The position numbers were made by a program, and so were the translations under genes. The notes beneath the pieces are model-generated. The model saw only the letters and a list, made by a program, of their open reading frames with translations, did not search any database and was not told where the DNA came from. 6,852 nucleotides of DNA from Melioribacteraceae bacterium (GTDB taxonomy: Bacteria; Bacteroidota; Ignavibacteria; Ignavibacteriales; Melioribacteraceae), in the NCBI GenBank assembly GCA_027036655.1, contig JALWEC010000471.1, positions 1-6,852 on the forward strand. Direction: 5' to 3'. This document shows, in pieces, positions 1 to 6,096 of this stretch (positions are counted from its first letter, which is position 1; each line of letters opens with the position of its first letter).

Positions 1-744
1 TTGCTGATTTTGCTCGCCAATCTGCCTGCGCTCGGAAAATCATTCGGTTTAATTTTTGAATATGCGATTAATCCTCCGGCGCAAATCGCGGGCGTGGGAG
101 GTGGAACTTTTCTCGTATTTATGAACTCGATGCTGTGGGGAATTAAGCGGGGACTTTACTCAAACGAAGCGGGACAGGGAAGCGCGCCGATTGCCCACTC
201 GACCGCAAAAACAAAATATCCGATTCGCGAAGGCGTTGTCGCGATGCTCGGTCCGTACATCGACACAATAATTATCTGCTCCCTCACCGGACTTTCTATT
301 ATTGTAACGGGCGCTTGGCAACACACTCAATTTTATGTTGAACGAATCGATCCCAATTTTACCGGACAGCTTTTAAACAGCAGCGTCCTTACGGCGTTTG
401 CGTTTAAGGAAGGACTCGCTTGGCTTTTCCCTTACGGCGATAAAATCATTACGATTGCAGTAGCGCTCTTCGCAATTTCCACGGCTATCAGCTGGTCGTT
501 TTACGGTGATCGCTCAACGGAATATCTGTTCGGCGAAAAGGCAATCCCTTATTACAGATGGGTCTTTTTGTTTTTTGTGTTTCTCGGAGCGATCGCTCAG
601 CTCGAAGCGGTTTGGGGATTCGGCGACGCGGCTCTCGGATTTATGACCTTTCCAAACCTGATTGCGATTATTCTTCTGGCGCCGGAGTTAAAGAAGATGA
701 CAAAAGAGTATTTTAATATGCTGAAAGAGAAAAATTTGAGATAA
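1..744 (+). CDS. Sodium:alanine/glycine symporter (AGCS family), C-terminal part, 5'-truncated
   Basis: Integral inner-membrane carrier that would import a small neutral amino acid (alanine or glycine in characterised relatives) with Na+. The visible 247 residues are hydrophobic with several membrane segments. They contain the AGCS signature around residues 43-67 (GIKRGLYSNEAGQGSAPIAH), followed by a membrane stretch with IDTIIICSLTG (87-97), the TAISWSFYGDRSTEYLFG block (161-178) and a last helix with PNLIAIILLAPEL (218-230). Family members are usually about 450-550 residues, so roughly the N-terminal half lies outside the window. The TTG at base 1 is therefore an internal Leu codon, not a start. 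The protein ends normally at TAA 742-744 with a short charged cytoplasmic tail. Its last codons are part of a repeat that recurs 211 bases downstream. The exact substrate cannot be read from the sequence. Confidence 0.93.
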   Translation: MLILLANLPALGKSFGLIFEYAINPPAQIAGVGGGTFLVFMNSMLWGIKRGLYSNEAGQGSAPIAHSTAKTKYPIREGVVAMLGPYIDTIIICSLTGLSIIVTGAWQHTQFYVERIDPNFTGQLLNSSVLTAFAFKEGLAWLFPYGDKIITIAVALFAISTAISWSFYGDRSTEYLFGEKAIPYYRWVFLFFVFLGAIAQLEAVWGFGDAALGFMTFPNLIAIILLAPELKKMTKEYFNMLKEKNLR

Positions 745-772
745 CTTATTCTAATCCCAGATTGGTTTTCTG

Positions 773-791
773 AAAAACCTTCGAGGTTTTT
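773..791 (+). terminator. Possible intrinsic terminator of the symporter gene (left palindrome of repeat copy 1)
   Basis: AAAAACCT (773-780), loop TCG, AGGTTTTT (784-791): an 8-bp stem ending in five Ts, about 30 bases after the symporter stop. The stem is A/T-rich at its base and the T run is supplied by the stem itself, so on the opposite strand it looks the same and could act in both directions. It is weaker than the terminator after the phosphofructokinase gene. The same structure recurs at 981-999. Confidence 0.45.
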
Positions 792-871
792 ATATTCAGC
801 AAAAATTGAAGATTCGTTTATTGCTTTGTAAATAATGAATTTCCAAATAAGTCGGTTAAACCTCGAAGGTT
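776..871. repeat. 96-bp core with 14-bp terminal inverted repeats, copy 1
   Basis: The ends AACCTTCGAGGTTT (776-789) and AAACCTCGAAGGTT (858-871) are exact reverse complements. Each end is itself an odd-centred palindrome: arms AACCT/AGGTT around TCG on the left and CGA on the right. The left end can fold locally as an 8-bp stem (773-780 with 784-791). The right end sits in a longer hairpin (853-859 CGGTTAA with 874-880 TTAACCG, inner ACCT/AGGT). Alternatively the two ends can pair with each other over 14 bp. The look is that of a MITE or other small palindromic intergenic element. No flanking target duplication is evident, so mobility is only inferred. Confidence 0.75.
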
Positions 872-908
872 GATTAACCGGAGGATTTGCATAACAAAGT
901 AATTTATC

Positions 909-938
909 ATTCTCTTCTCGCTCTGGCGGGAAAAGAAT
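909..938. other. Strong stem-loop between the two repeat copies
   Basis: ATTCTCTTCTCGC (909-921) and GCGGGAAAAGAAT (926-938) can pair over 13 positions around a TCTG loop, with one C-A mismatch and one T-G wobble. It occupies almost exactly the spacer (908-943) separating the two repeat units and is not repeated itself. No T run follows, so it is not a standard terminator. Its role is unknown; it could be RNA structure, a protein site or part of the repeat's history. Confidence 0.6.
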
Positions 939-943
939 CTCAG

Positions 944-1118
944 AATTTGAGATAATTTATAAAACTCAAAATAGTTTTGGAAAAACCTTCGAGGTTTTTA
1001 TATTCAGCAAAAATCGAAGATTCGTTTATTGCTTTGTAAATAGCGAATTTCCAAATAAATCAGTTAAACCTCGAAGGTTGATTAACGGCGGGAGATTTGA
1101 CAAAGATTTTTAATTTAT
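944..1118. repeat. Intergenic repeat unit, copy 2
   Basis: Second copy of the unit at 733-907, offset by 208-211 bases. It begins with AATTTGAGATAAT (944-956), a duplicate of the final symporter codons and stop that is now non-coding. It carries the 96-bp core at 984-1079 and ends in the region that supplies the candidate promoter of the phosphofructokinase gene. In copy 1 the base string equivalent to its TTGACA reads TTGCAT, so the better promoter-like sequence is found only in copy 2. Confidence 0.85.
984..1079. repeat. 96-bp core with 14-bp terminal inverted repeats, copy 2
   Basis: The ends AACCTTCGAGGTTT (984-997) and AAACCTCGAAGGTT (1066-1079) are identical to those of copy 1. Only five interior bases differ from copy 1 (copy 1 positions 807, 835, 836, 851, 854) and all five are transitions. 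The left palindrome again folds as AAAAACCT-TCG-AGGTTTTT (981-999). The outer extension of the right hairpin is weaker than in copy 1, because one C-G pair becomes an A-G mismatch and only GTTAA/TTAAC plus the outermost C-G remain. Confidence 0.75.
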
Positions 1119-1124
1119 TACAGT
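1097..1124 (+). promoter_or_regulatory. Candidate sigma70-like promoter of the phosphofructokinase gene
   Basis: A perfect TTGACA (1097-1102) is followed after 16 bases by TACAGT (1119-1124), which matches four of six TATAAT positions. The gene starts 22 bases beyond the candidate -10 box, so transcription would begin about 15 bases upstream of the ATG and just include the AGGAG at 1136-1140. The -10 box is poor, and in a Bacteroidota-like host the promoter rules may differ, so this is tentative. Confidence 0.35.
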
Positions 1125-1145
1125 AAAAATATTACAGGAGAAATT

Positions 1146-2348
1146 ATGGCTACAAATAAAATCAAAGGAAGAATTGCAATTCTTACCGGCGGCGGCGACG
1201 TGCCGGGCTTGAATCCCGCAATTCGCGCAATTACGATTCGCGCTATTCGCGAAGGATACGAAGTTTACGGAATCCGGAGAGGATGGGGCGGTTTGATTGA
1301 TATTGTTCGTGAAAAAGATTACGATAATTCGGCAAACTATATTAAACTGAGCGAAGAGCTTGTAAACAGAACCGGACGCACAGGGGGAACTTTTCTGCAC
1401 ACGTCGCGGACGCGTCCTTCTACAGTTCCCAAAACTCTTGTGCCGAAACATCTCCGCGATTCATACAACGACGACGTTAACGATTTAACTCCCGAAGTGA
1501 TTAAAAATTTGGAGTTTCTCGGAATAGATTATCTTATCCCGATTGGTGGCGACGATACTTTAAGTTACGGCGTAAGGTTGCATCAGGAAGGGTTAAAAGT
1601 TGTCGCAATACCGAAAACAATGGATAACGACGTTCCCGGCACCGATTACTGCATCGGCTTCAGCACCTGCGTTACGCGTACAATCGAGATGACGCATAAT
1701 CTGCGTACTTCCGCAGGCTCGCACGAAAGATTTCTGGTTATTGAGGTGTTCGGTCGTTACGCCGGATTTACAGCTCTGTTGCCTACAATGGCAGGCGCCG
1801 CCAACCGGTGCGTTATTCCGGAGTATCAGTTTGATATCGACAGACTTACAGAACTTATGGTTCACGACAGATACACAAATCCGAGTAAGTATTCCGTTGT
1901 TCTCGTTTCCGAAGGGGCGATGCCGAAAGGTATTGACGAAATGGTTTTTGAGAATGAGGAAAAAGATATGTTCGGGCATAAAAAGCTCGGCGGAATCGGC
2001 GATATGATTTCGCAGAAACTGAAGGAACTTTCGCCCAAATATAACGACGGGAAACGGATTAACGTTATTAATCAGCGGCTCGGTTATCTTGTAAGAAGCG
2101 GAAATCCCGATGCGATTGATTCCATCGTCCCGATGGCTTTCGGAAACTTGGCGCTTGATTTAATTCTTGAAAGAAGAACCGGAAGACTGGTAACGCTTAA
2201 AAACGGAAGGTACGATAATCAACAGATTGAGATTATTACGAGCTTTAAAAAATCAGTTGACGTTTCAAAATATTATAATACCGAAAGATTACGTCCGTTC
2301 TACAAGAGCTTTGAGTACAAACCGCTCTTTATTATGGCAAGCGATTGA
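1146..2348 (+). CDS. pfp: 6-phosphofructokinase, probably PPi-dependent
   Basis: Cytoplasmic glycolytic enzyme phosphorylating fructose 6-phosphate to the 1,6-bisphosphate. The 400 residues follow the PFK fold: nucleotide/phosphate loop GGGDVPGLNPAIR (15-27), IGGDDT (133-138), catalytic PKTMDND (156-162, with the base Asp in TMDND), EVFGR (200-204), VSEGA (254-258) and RLGYLVRSGNPDAID (311-325). ATP-type enzymes such as E. coli PfkA have GGDG and PGTIDND at the second and third motifs. Here Asp and Lys occupy those positions, the known signature of PPi-using enzymes, which would make the reaction reversible; this donor assignment is inferred from family knowledge. The usual MGR sugar-phosphate motif reads FGR. 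At 400 residues it is longer than the roughly 320-residue bacterial PfkA. The ATG is preceded by AGGAG at a 5-base spacing, which supports this start. A clear terminator follows, so it is probably monocistronic. Databases may label it pfkA. Confidence 0.93.
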   Translation: MATNKIKGRIAILTGGGDVPGLNPAIRAITIRAIREGYEVYGIRRGWGGLIDIVREKDYDNSANYIKLSEELVNRTGRTGGTFLHTSRTRPSTVPKTLVPKHLRDSYNDDVNDLTPEVIKNLEFLGIDYLIPIGGDDTLSYGVRLHQEGLKVVAIPKTMDNDVPGTDYCIGFSTCVTRTIEMTHNLRTSAGSHERFLVIEVFGRYAGFTALLPTMAGAANRCVIPEYQFDIDRLTELMVHDRYTNPSKYSVVLVSEGAMPKGIDEMVFENEEKDMFGHKKLGGIGDMISQKLKELSPKYNDGKRINVINQRLGYLVRSGNPDAIDSIVPMAFGNLALDLILERRTGRLVTLKNGRYDNQQIEIITSFKKSVDVSKYYNTERLRPFYKSFEYKPLFIMASD

Positions 2349-2358
2349 TGTTTTTTCT

Positions 2359-2395
2359 TCCCCCGCTTTTTGATTGGCGGGGGATTAATTTTTTT
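2359..2395 (+). terminator. Rho-independent terminator after the phosphofructokinase gene
   Basis: TCCCCCGC (2359-2366) pairs perfectly with GCGGGGGA (2377-2384) around a 10-base loop, followed by a T-rich run (2389-2395 and beyond). It starts 10 bases after the stop codon. This GC-rich stem is the clearest terminator in the window and separates the phosphofructokinase transcript from the signalling gene, which must therefore have its own promoter within about 2396-2470. Confidence 0.88.
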
Positions 2396-2477
2396 CTTTT
2401 TCTTTCGATAATTACTTAATAAAGTTATATTTAAATAAGGAATCGAAAAATAATTTTTGTGAAAAAGGAAAATTAAG

Positions 2478-4847
2478 ATGGTACAGGGGTCAAAGCTAAC
2501 AACGCTTTTACAATTTAACGGAATGATTCAACACGCGAGAAACGGGCGCGATATTTTTGTTGACGAGCTTAGTAATTTTCTTGTGCAGGAATTCGGGCTG
2601 CACGCCCTTGCAATATTTAAGCTCGAAGGACAAAAATTGGCTTTGCTCGGAAAATCTTCCGGAGTGAAAAAATCATTTCAAACCGGCGGGAGTTATTCCT
2701 CGGAAAATTGCGTGGAGATAAACCCGACGGAAGAATTCTCCATTATTGATAATTCCGATTGTTTGCTGAATATTAGCGATGTTCCGGCAAACGAAGTGTC
2801 GGTTTCTTTCCGCGTTGATTTAACTACGAACGTTGTAGTCCGCGTAGCTAAACAGAACCCTTTTTCACCGAATGAAAATGACGCCATTAAAATTTTGGGG
2901 CAGTATATAAAAAATTTGCTTTTGATTTGGCTTAACGCCAGAGGCGGAATAGTTACAAGCGAGAATAATATTTTTAATCTTGTGCAATCTTCCACTGTTG
3001 AGTTCCGTTCGATTGTTAACGCAATTGTCGGTTCTTGCTCTATTCTCGGCGACGAATCAATATCTCCGGCGCAGGCTTCTTATATTGAAACAATCAAGGA
3101 AAACGCTCATCGTCTTTTAATTACCATAAATGAATTTAACGAGATAATGAAATATCAAAAAGGCAATGTGCAGATAAAAGACGCCGATGTTAATCTTAAA
3201 GAGGTAATAAAGGAAACCATTGACGTTCTTAACGGAAAGTTAAGCCATCAAAATATTTCATTTCATTTTACTCCCGATGAGTCTCTCCCTTCAAAAATAT
3301 CGCTCGATCAAACGAAATTTAAGTTTTTCATTAATCAGTTCCTTACGGTTTTATCGCAGATTGTTAATGTCGGGAAGATTGAAATTGAAGGAAAAGTTGA
3401 TCAGAACCATTTTATTCAGTTTAAGATTAAGGATTCCGCAAAAGCGTCCTTTATGAATCTTACCCCCAAAATACTTGAGCCGTTCGGCATTCAGCATTTT
3501 GTTGATATTTCAAAATTGTCGATAAGCGGATTGTCGTTTGTTTATCTTTCCACTATTATTGAAAAGCTCGGCGGCAGGCTCGGATTTGTAGAGGACCATG
3601 AGGAAGGAAATTACTTTACGATTACCTTAATCCCGAAATTCAGTTCGGGCGTTCAAAATCAACTTTCGTCTCTGCCACAGCCAACTTCGGACTTGAATAC
3701 CATTTTGGTTATCGAGGATGATTACGCGACGTCAAAACTCCTTTCCAATTATCTTGTTAAATGGGGCTATGAGCCTACAATTGTAAATAACGAGGAAAAA
3801 ACTTTTGAACTTCTCGATAAGGAAAAATTCCTTGCCGTGATTTTGGATATTGAACTCCCTGAAGGAAACGGAATGGAACTGCTGCGGAAAATCAAACAGC
3901 ATCCGAATATGAAAGGAACTCCCGTAATTGTTTGCTCGGTTGAAGTAGAAGAGCAGAAAGCTTTTATGATGGGCGCAATGGAATATTTTTCCAAGCCGAT
4001 TAATTACAATCATCTCGTTGAAGTTCTTACCAGTTACAAACTCCATAAAAATTCGACCGTTCTTTGCGTTGACGACGACGTCCCTACGTTAAATCTTGTT
4101 GCGCAGGCGGTTAGCACCGCCGGATTTAAACCGCTTCCGGAACATATTTCCGCAAATGTAATGGATCTGATTCACAATAAAGATATTGATTTGGCAATTA
4201 TCGATTTGGATATGCCGCATCCCAACGGCTTTGAGCTGATTAAACTGATTAAATCGGAGGACAAGTTTAAGAATCTGCCCATTATTATTTACACTGGAAA
4301 AGAGAATTTCGGAGAGGACTTGGAAGAAATAGACGGACTTTTCGATGAATTGCTCAGCAAGAAAAGCACGAATATCGAGGATTTGGCGGATACAATCAAA
4401 CAGATGATAAGTCGTTACGAGGAGCCGAAAACCGTTGAGGAAATAATTAAAGATACAACGGACGACGATGTGCGGATTCTTTTTGCCGAGGATTACAAGC
4501 ACTCTCAGATAATCGTAACTCGCCTGCTAAAGAAAAACGGGTTTGAAAATATTGCCGTTGTTGAAAACGGCGAAGAAGCCCTTAAGTTAGCCGAAAAAGA
4601 GCGCTTTGATATTATTCTTATGGATATGCAGATGCCTATTATGAACGGGTTTGAAGCGATTGAAAAAATTCGTCAAATTCCAGAGTATCAAGATACTCCG
4701 ATTATTTCCCTTACGGCTTTTGCAATGAAAGGGGACAGGGAAAAATGTTTGGACGCAGGCGCGACCGATTACATCCCGAAACCGATTGACAGTAAAGAAT
4801 TTATCGAGAAAATTAAATATTACGCTCGGTTGAAAAATAAAAGATAG
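2478..4847 (+). CDS. Hybrid histidine-kinase-like protein with degenerate kinase core and three receiver domains
   Basis: Soluble 789-residue signalling protein with no signal peptide or membrane segment. Residues about 20-152 look like a GAF sensor. Residues about 165-226 match the helical HisKA dimerisation region in layout, but where SHELRTPLNAI is expected the sequence is TVEFRSIVNAI, placing Val174 at the phospho-acceptor His. The ATPase-like part (about 240-386) keeps the LEPF (333-336) and the KLGGRLGF region, but the N-box Asn positions read Gln/Val (287, 291), DTGxGI reads DSAKAS (319-324), and the G2 glycine loop is gone. Three receivers follow: about 408-520 (acidic 413-415, Asp457, Ser487, Lys506), about 526-645 (532-534, Asp576, Thr606, Lys628) and about 664-782 (671-672, Asp716, Thr746, Lys768). 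The receivers look competent and the kinase does not, so phosphate probably comes from another protein; that is inference. No DNA-binding output domain is present. The start has AAGGA about 8 bases upstream. TATATT at 2426-2431 is a weak -10 candidate without a convincing -35. Confidence 0.88.
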   Translation: MVQGSKLTTLLQFNGMIQHARNGRDIFVDELSNFLVQEFGLHALAIFKLEGQKLALLGKSSGVKKSFQTGGSYSSENCVEINPTEEFSIIDNSDCLLNISDVPANEVSVSFRVDLTTNVVVRVAKQNPFSPNENDAIKILGQYIKNLLLIWLNARGGIVTSENNIFNLVQSSTVEFRSIVNAIVGSCSILGDESISPAQASYIETIKENAHRLLITINEFNEIMKYQKGNVQIKDADVNLKEVIKETIDVLNGKLSHQNISFHFTPDESLPSKISLDQTKFKFFINQFLTVLSQIVNVGKIEIEGKVDQNHFIQFKIKDSAKASFMNLTPKILEPFGIQHFVDISKLSISGLSFVYLSTIIEKLGGRLGFVEDHEEGNYFTITLIPKFSSGVQNQLSSLPQPTSDLNTILVIEDDYATSKLLSNYLVKWGYEPTIVNNEEKTFELLDKEKFLAVILDIELPEGNGMELLRKIKQHPNMKGTPVIVCSVEVEEQKAFMMGAMEYFSKPINYNHLVEVLTSYKLHKNSTVLCVDDDVPTLNLVAQAVSTAGFKPLPEHISANVMDLIHNKDIDLAIIDLDMPHPNGFELIKLIKSEDKFKNLPIIIYTGKENFGEDLEEIDGLFDELLSKKSTNIEDLADTIKQMISRYEEPKTVEEIIKDTTDDDVRILFAEDYKHSQIIVTRLLKKNGFENIAVVENGEEALKLAEKERFDIILMDMQMPIMNGFEAIEKIRQIPEYQDTPIISLTAFAMKGDREKCLDAGATDYIPKPIDSKEFIEKIKYYARLKNKR

Positions 4848-5059
4848 CTGTCTTAATAAGTTTTGCGCAACGATAGTATAAAAAATATTTACAGCGTAGA
4901 GCAATGAGTTCTTTATATATAATTCAAAACAGATTAACCGTTTTCTTCTATATTCCATGAGGCGCTATCCGGATGTTTGTAAATTTAAGTGTCTTTAAGC
5001 ATTATGTGTGAAGTAATCGGACAAACAAGCAATTGCGGATTGATCAACGTTTGAATTGT

Positions 5060-5088
5060 TTGACATACCTTTTTTTTTTCATTATATT
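5060..5088 (+). promoter_or_regulatory. Strong sigma70-type promoter for prs (and probably rplY-pth)
   Basis: TTGACA (5060-5065), a 17-base spacer, then TATATT (5083-5088): a perfect -35 and five of six -10 bases at optimal spacing. Transcription would begin near 5095, giving a leader of about 30 bases before the prs ATG. The spacer contains ten consecutive Ts (5070-5079). The rest of the gap from the preceding stop (4848-5059) shows no supportable gene and no clear terminator. It contains only short palindromes such as TTGCGCAA (4863-4870) and TTGATCAA (5040-5047). Confidence 0.7.
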
Positions 5089-5123
5089 TTGTATCTGTAT
5101 CAATTTAAAATAATATTATTAAA

Positions 5124-6068
5124 ATGGATTTTGGACCAAGAGTCTTTTCGGGAACGTCAAACAGCGTATTAACTGAGAAAATAGTTAATTATCTTGGTAT
5201 CGAACCCGGCAAGGCAGAGATTAAGCGTTTCAGCGACGGAGAAATCTGGACCAAATACAAGGAGAATATTCGAGGACGGGATGTTTTTATTGTGCAATCT
5301 ACTAATCCTCCCGCCGAAAACCTTCTCGAACTTTTAATAATGATTGATGCGGCAAAAAGATCTTCCGCCAAGCGGGTTACGGCTGTTATTCCTTATTTCG
5401 GCTACGCTCGTCAGGACAGAAAAGATCAGCCGCGTGTTTCGCTTGCTGCAAAGCTTGTGGCTAATATGCTGACGCATGCCGGCGCAGATAAAATTATCAC
5501 GATGGATTTGCATGCGCCGCAGATACAAGGTTTTTTTGATATACCGTTTGATCATCTCTATTCATCTCCGATTTTTTTCAGAGTAATAGAGGATCATATT
5601 CCTAATTTGGCGATAGTTTCGCCGGATGTCGGCGGGATAAAATTAGCGAGAGCGTACGCCAAAAGATTGGATGCCAATCTTGTGGTTATCGATAAGAGAC
5701 GCCCCTCGCAGAACGTAGCCGAAGTAATGAATATTATCGGCGAAGTTGAAGGAAAAAATGTTCTTTTGGTTGATGACATTATTGATACGGCGGGAACATT
5801 CGTCAATGCGGTTAAAGCATTGAAAGAACGCGGAGCCGAAAAAGTTTACGGAGCCGTTACGCATCCGGTTTTATCCGGAGCGGCTTACGAGAGAATTGAA
5901 AACTCGGAAATTGAAAAACTTTACGTTACGGATACAATACCGCTTCGCAGAGATTATACCGGCGATAAAATCCGGGTTAAGTCGAGTTCCAACATTCTTG
6001 CCGAAGCAATTTTACGTTCTAACAGAGACCAATCTGTTAGTTCATTGTTTGAAAATAATAAAAGTTAA
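5124..6068 (+). CDS. prs: Ribose-phosphate pyrophosphokinase (PRPP synthetase, class I)
   Basis: Cytoplasmic enzyme that transfers pyrophosphate from ATP to ribose 5-phosphate, giving PRPP for purine, pyrimidine, histidine, tryptophan and NAD synthesis. The 314 residues match the usual class I length of about 310-320. Visible motifs are the N-terminal FSGTSN (8-13), FSDGEIW (36-42), the ATP-site YFGYARQDRK (91-100), the metal/catalytic MDLHAPQIQGFFDIP (127-141, His130), SPDVGG (166-171), the flexible catalytic loop DKRRPSQNVAEVMNIIG (190-206) and the PRPP/ribose-phosphate loop VLLVDDIIDTAGT (213-225). All key positions seem intact. The ATG at 5124 opens the conserved N-terminus with no in-frame alternative upstream, yet the AT-rich leader has no Shine-Dalgarno sequence, unlike rplY and pth. 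It is the first gene of a likely prs-rplY-pth operon, with 28 bases to the next gene. Confidence 0.97.
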   Translation: MDFGPRVFSGTSNSVLTEKIVNYLGIEPGKAEIKRFSDGEIWTKYKENIRGRDVFIVQSTNPPAENLLELLIMIDAAKRSSAKRVTAVIPYFGYARQDRKDQPRVSLAAKLVANMLTHAGADKIITMDLHAPQIQGFFDIPFDHLYSSPIFFRVIEDHIPNLAIVSPDVGGIKLARAYAKRLDANLVVIDKRRPSQNVAEVMNIIGEVEGKNVLLVDDIIDTAGTFVNAVKALKERGAEKVYGAVTHPVLSGAAYERIENSEIEKLYVTDTIPLRRDYTGDKIRVKSSSNILAEAILRSNRDQSVSSLFENNKS

Positions 6069-6096
6069 ATGATAATATATAAAGAGGTGATGCATT

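Larger units (their letters stand above)
733..907. repeat. Intergenic repeat unit, copy 1 (overlaps the symporter 3' end)
   Basis: First of two direct copies. The similarity starts inside the last symporter codons (AATTTGAGATAAC at 733-745), weakens over about 750-772, is very strong over 776-871 (91 of 96 bases identical to 984-1079), and fades through 872-907 (GATTAACCGG, ACAAAG, AATTTAT, with small indels). No reading frame or transposase is present. Because both flanks of the core are also shared between copies, a local segmental duplication explains the pair better than two independent insertions. Confidence 0.85.

Noticed and set aside
1..744. Complete gene starting with TTG at base 1
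   Set aside because: The protein lacks the N-terminal half normal for the AGCS family, so the window edge cuts the gene.
733..1118. CRISPR array or repeats with phage-like spacers
   Set aside because: Only two long copies with shared flanks and one spacer; no short regular repeat-spacer pattern and no cas gene.
1110..1451. Open frames on the - strand opposite pfp (also 1593-1979) and the + frame at 1741-2007
   Set aside because: They overlap a gene with intact family motifs, resemble no known family, and have composition typical of shadow frames.
2693..4958. Several - strand open frames opposite the multi-receiver gene
   Set aside because: Shadow frames of a well-supported gene, with no RBS-start pattern or recognisable domain.
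4904..4960. Short + frame of 18 codons in the gap before prs
   Set aside because: No RBS, no recognisable product, AT-rich sequence; such a frame is expected by chance.
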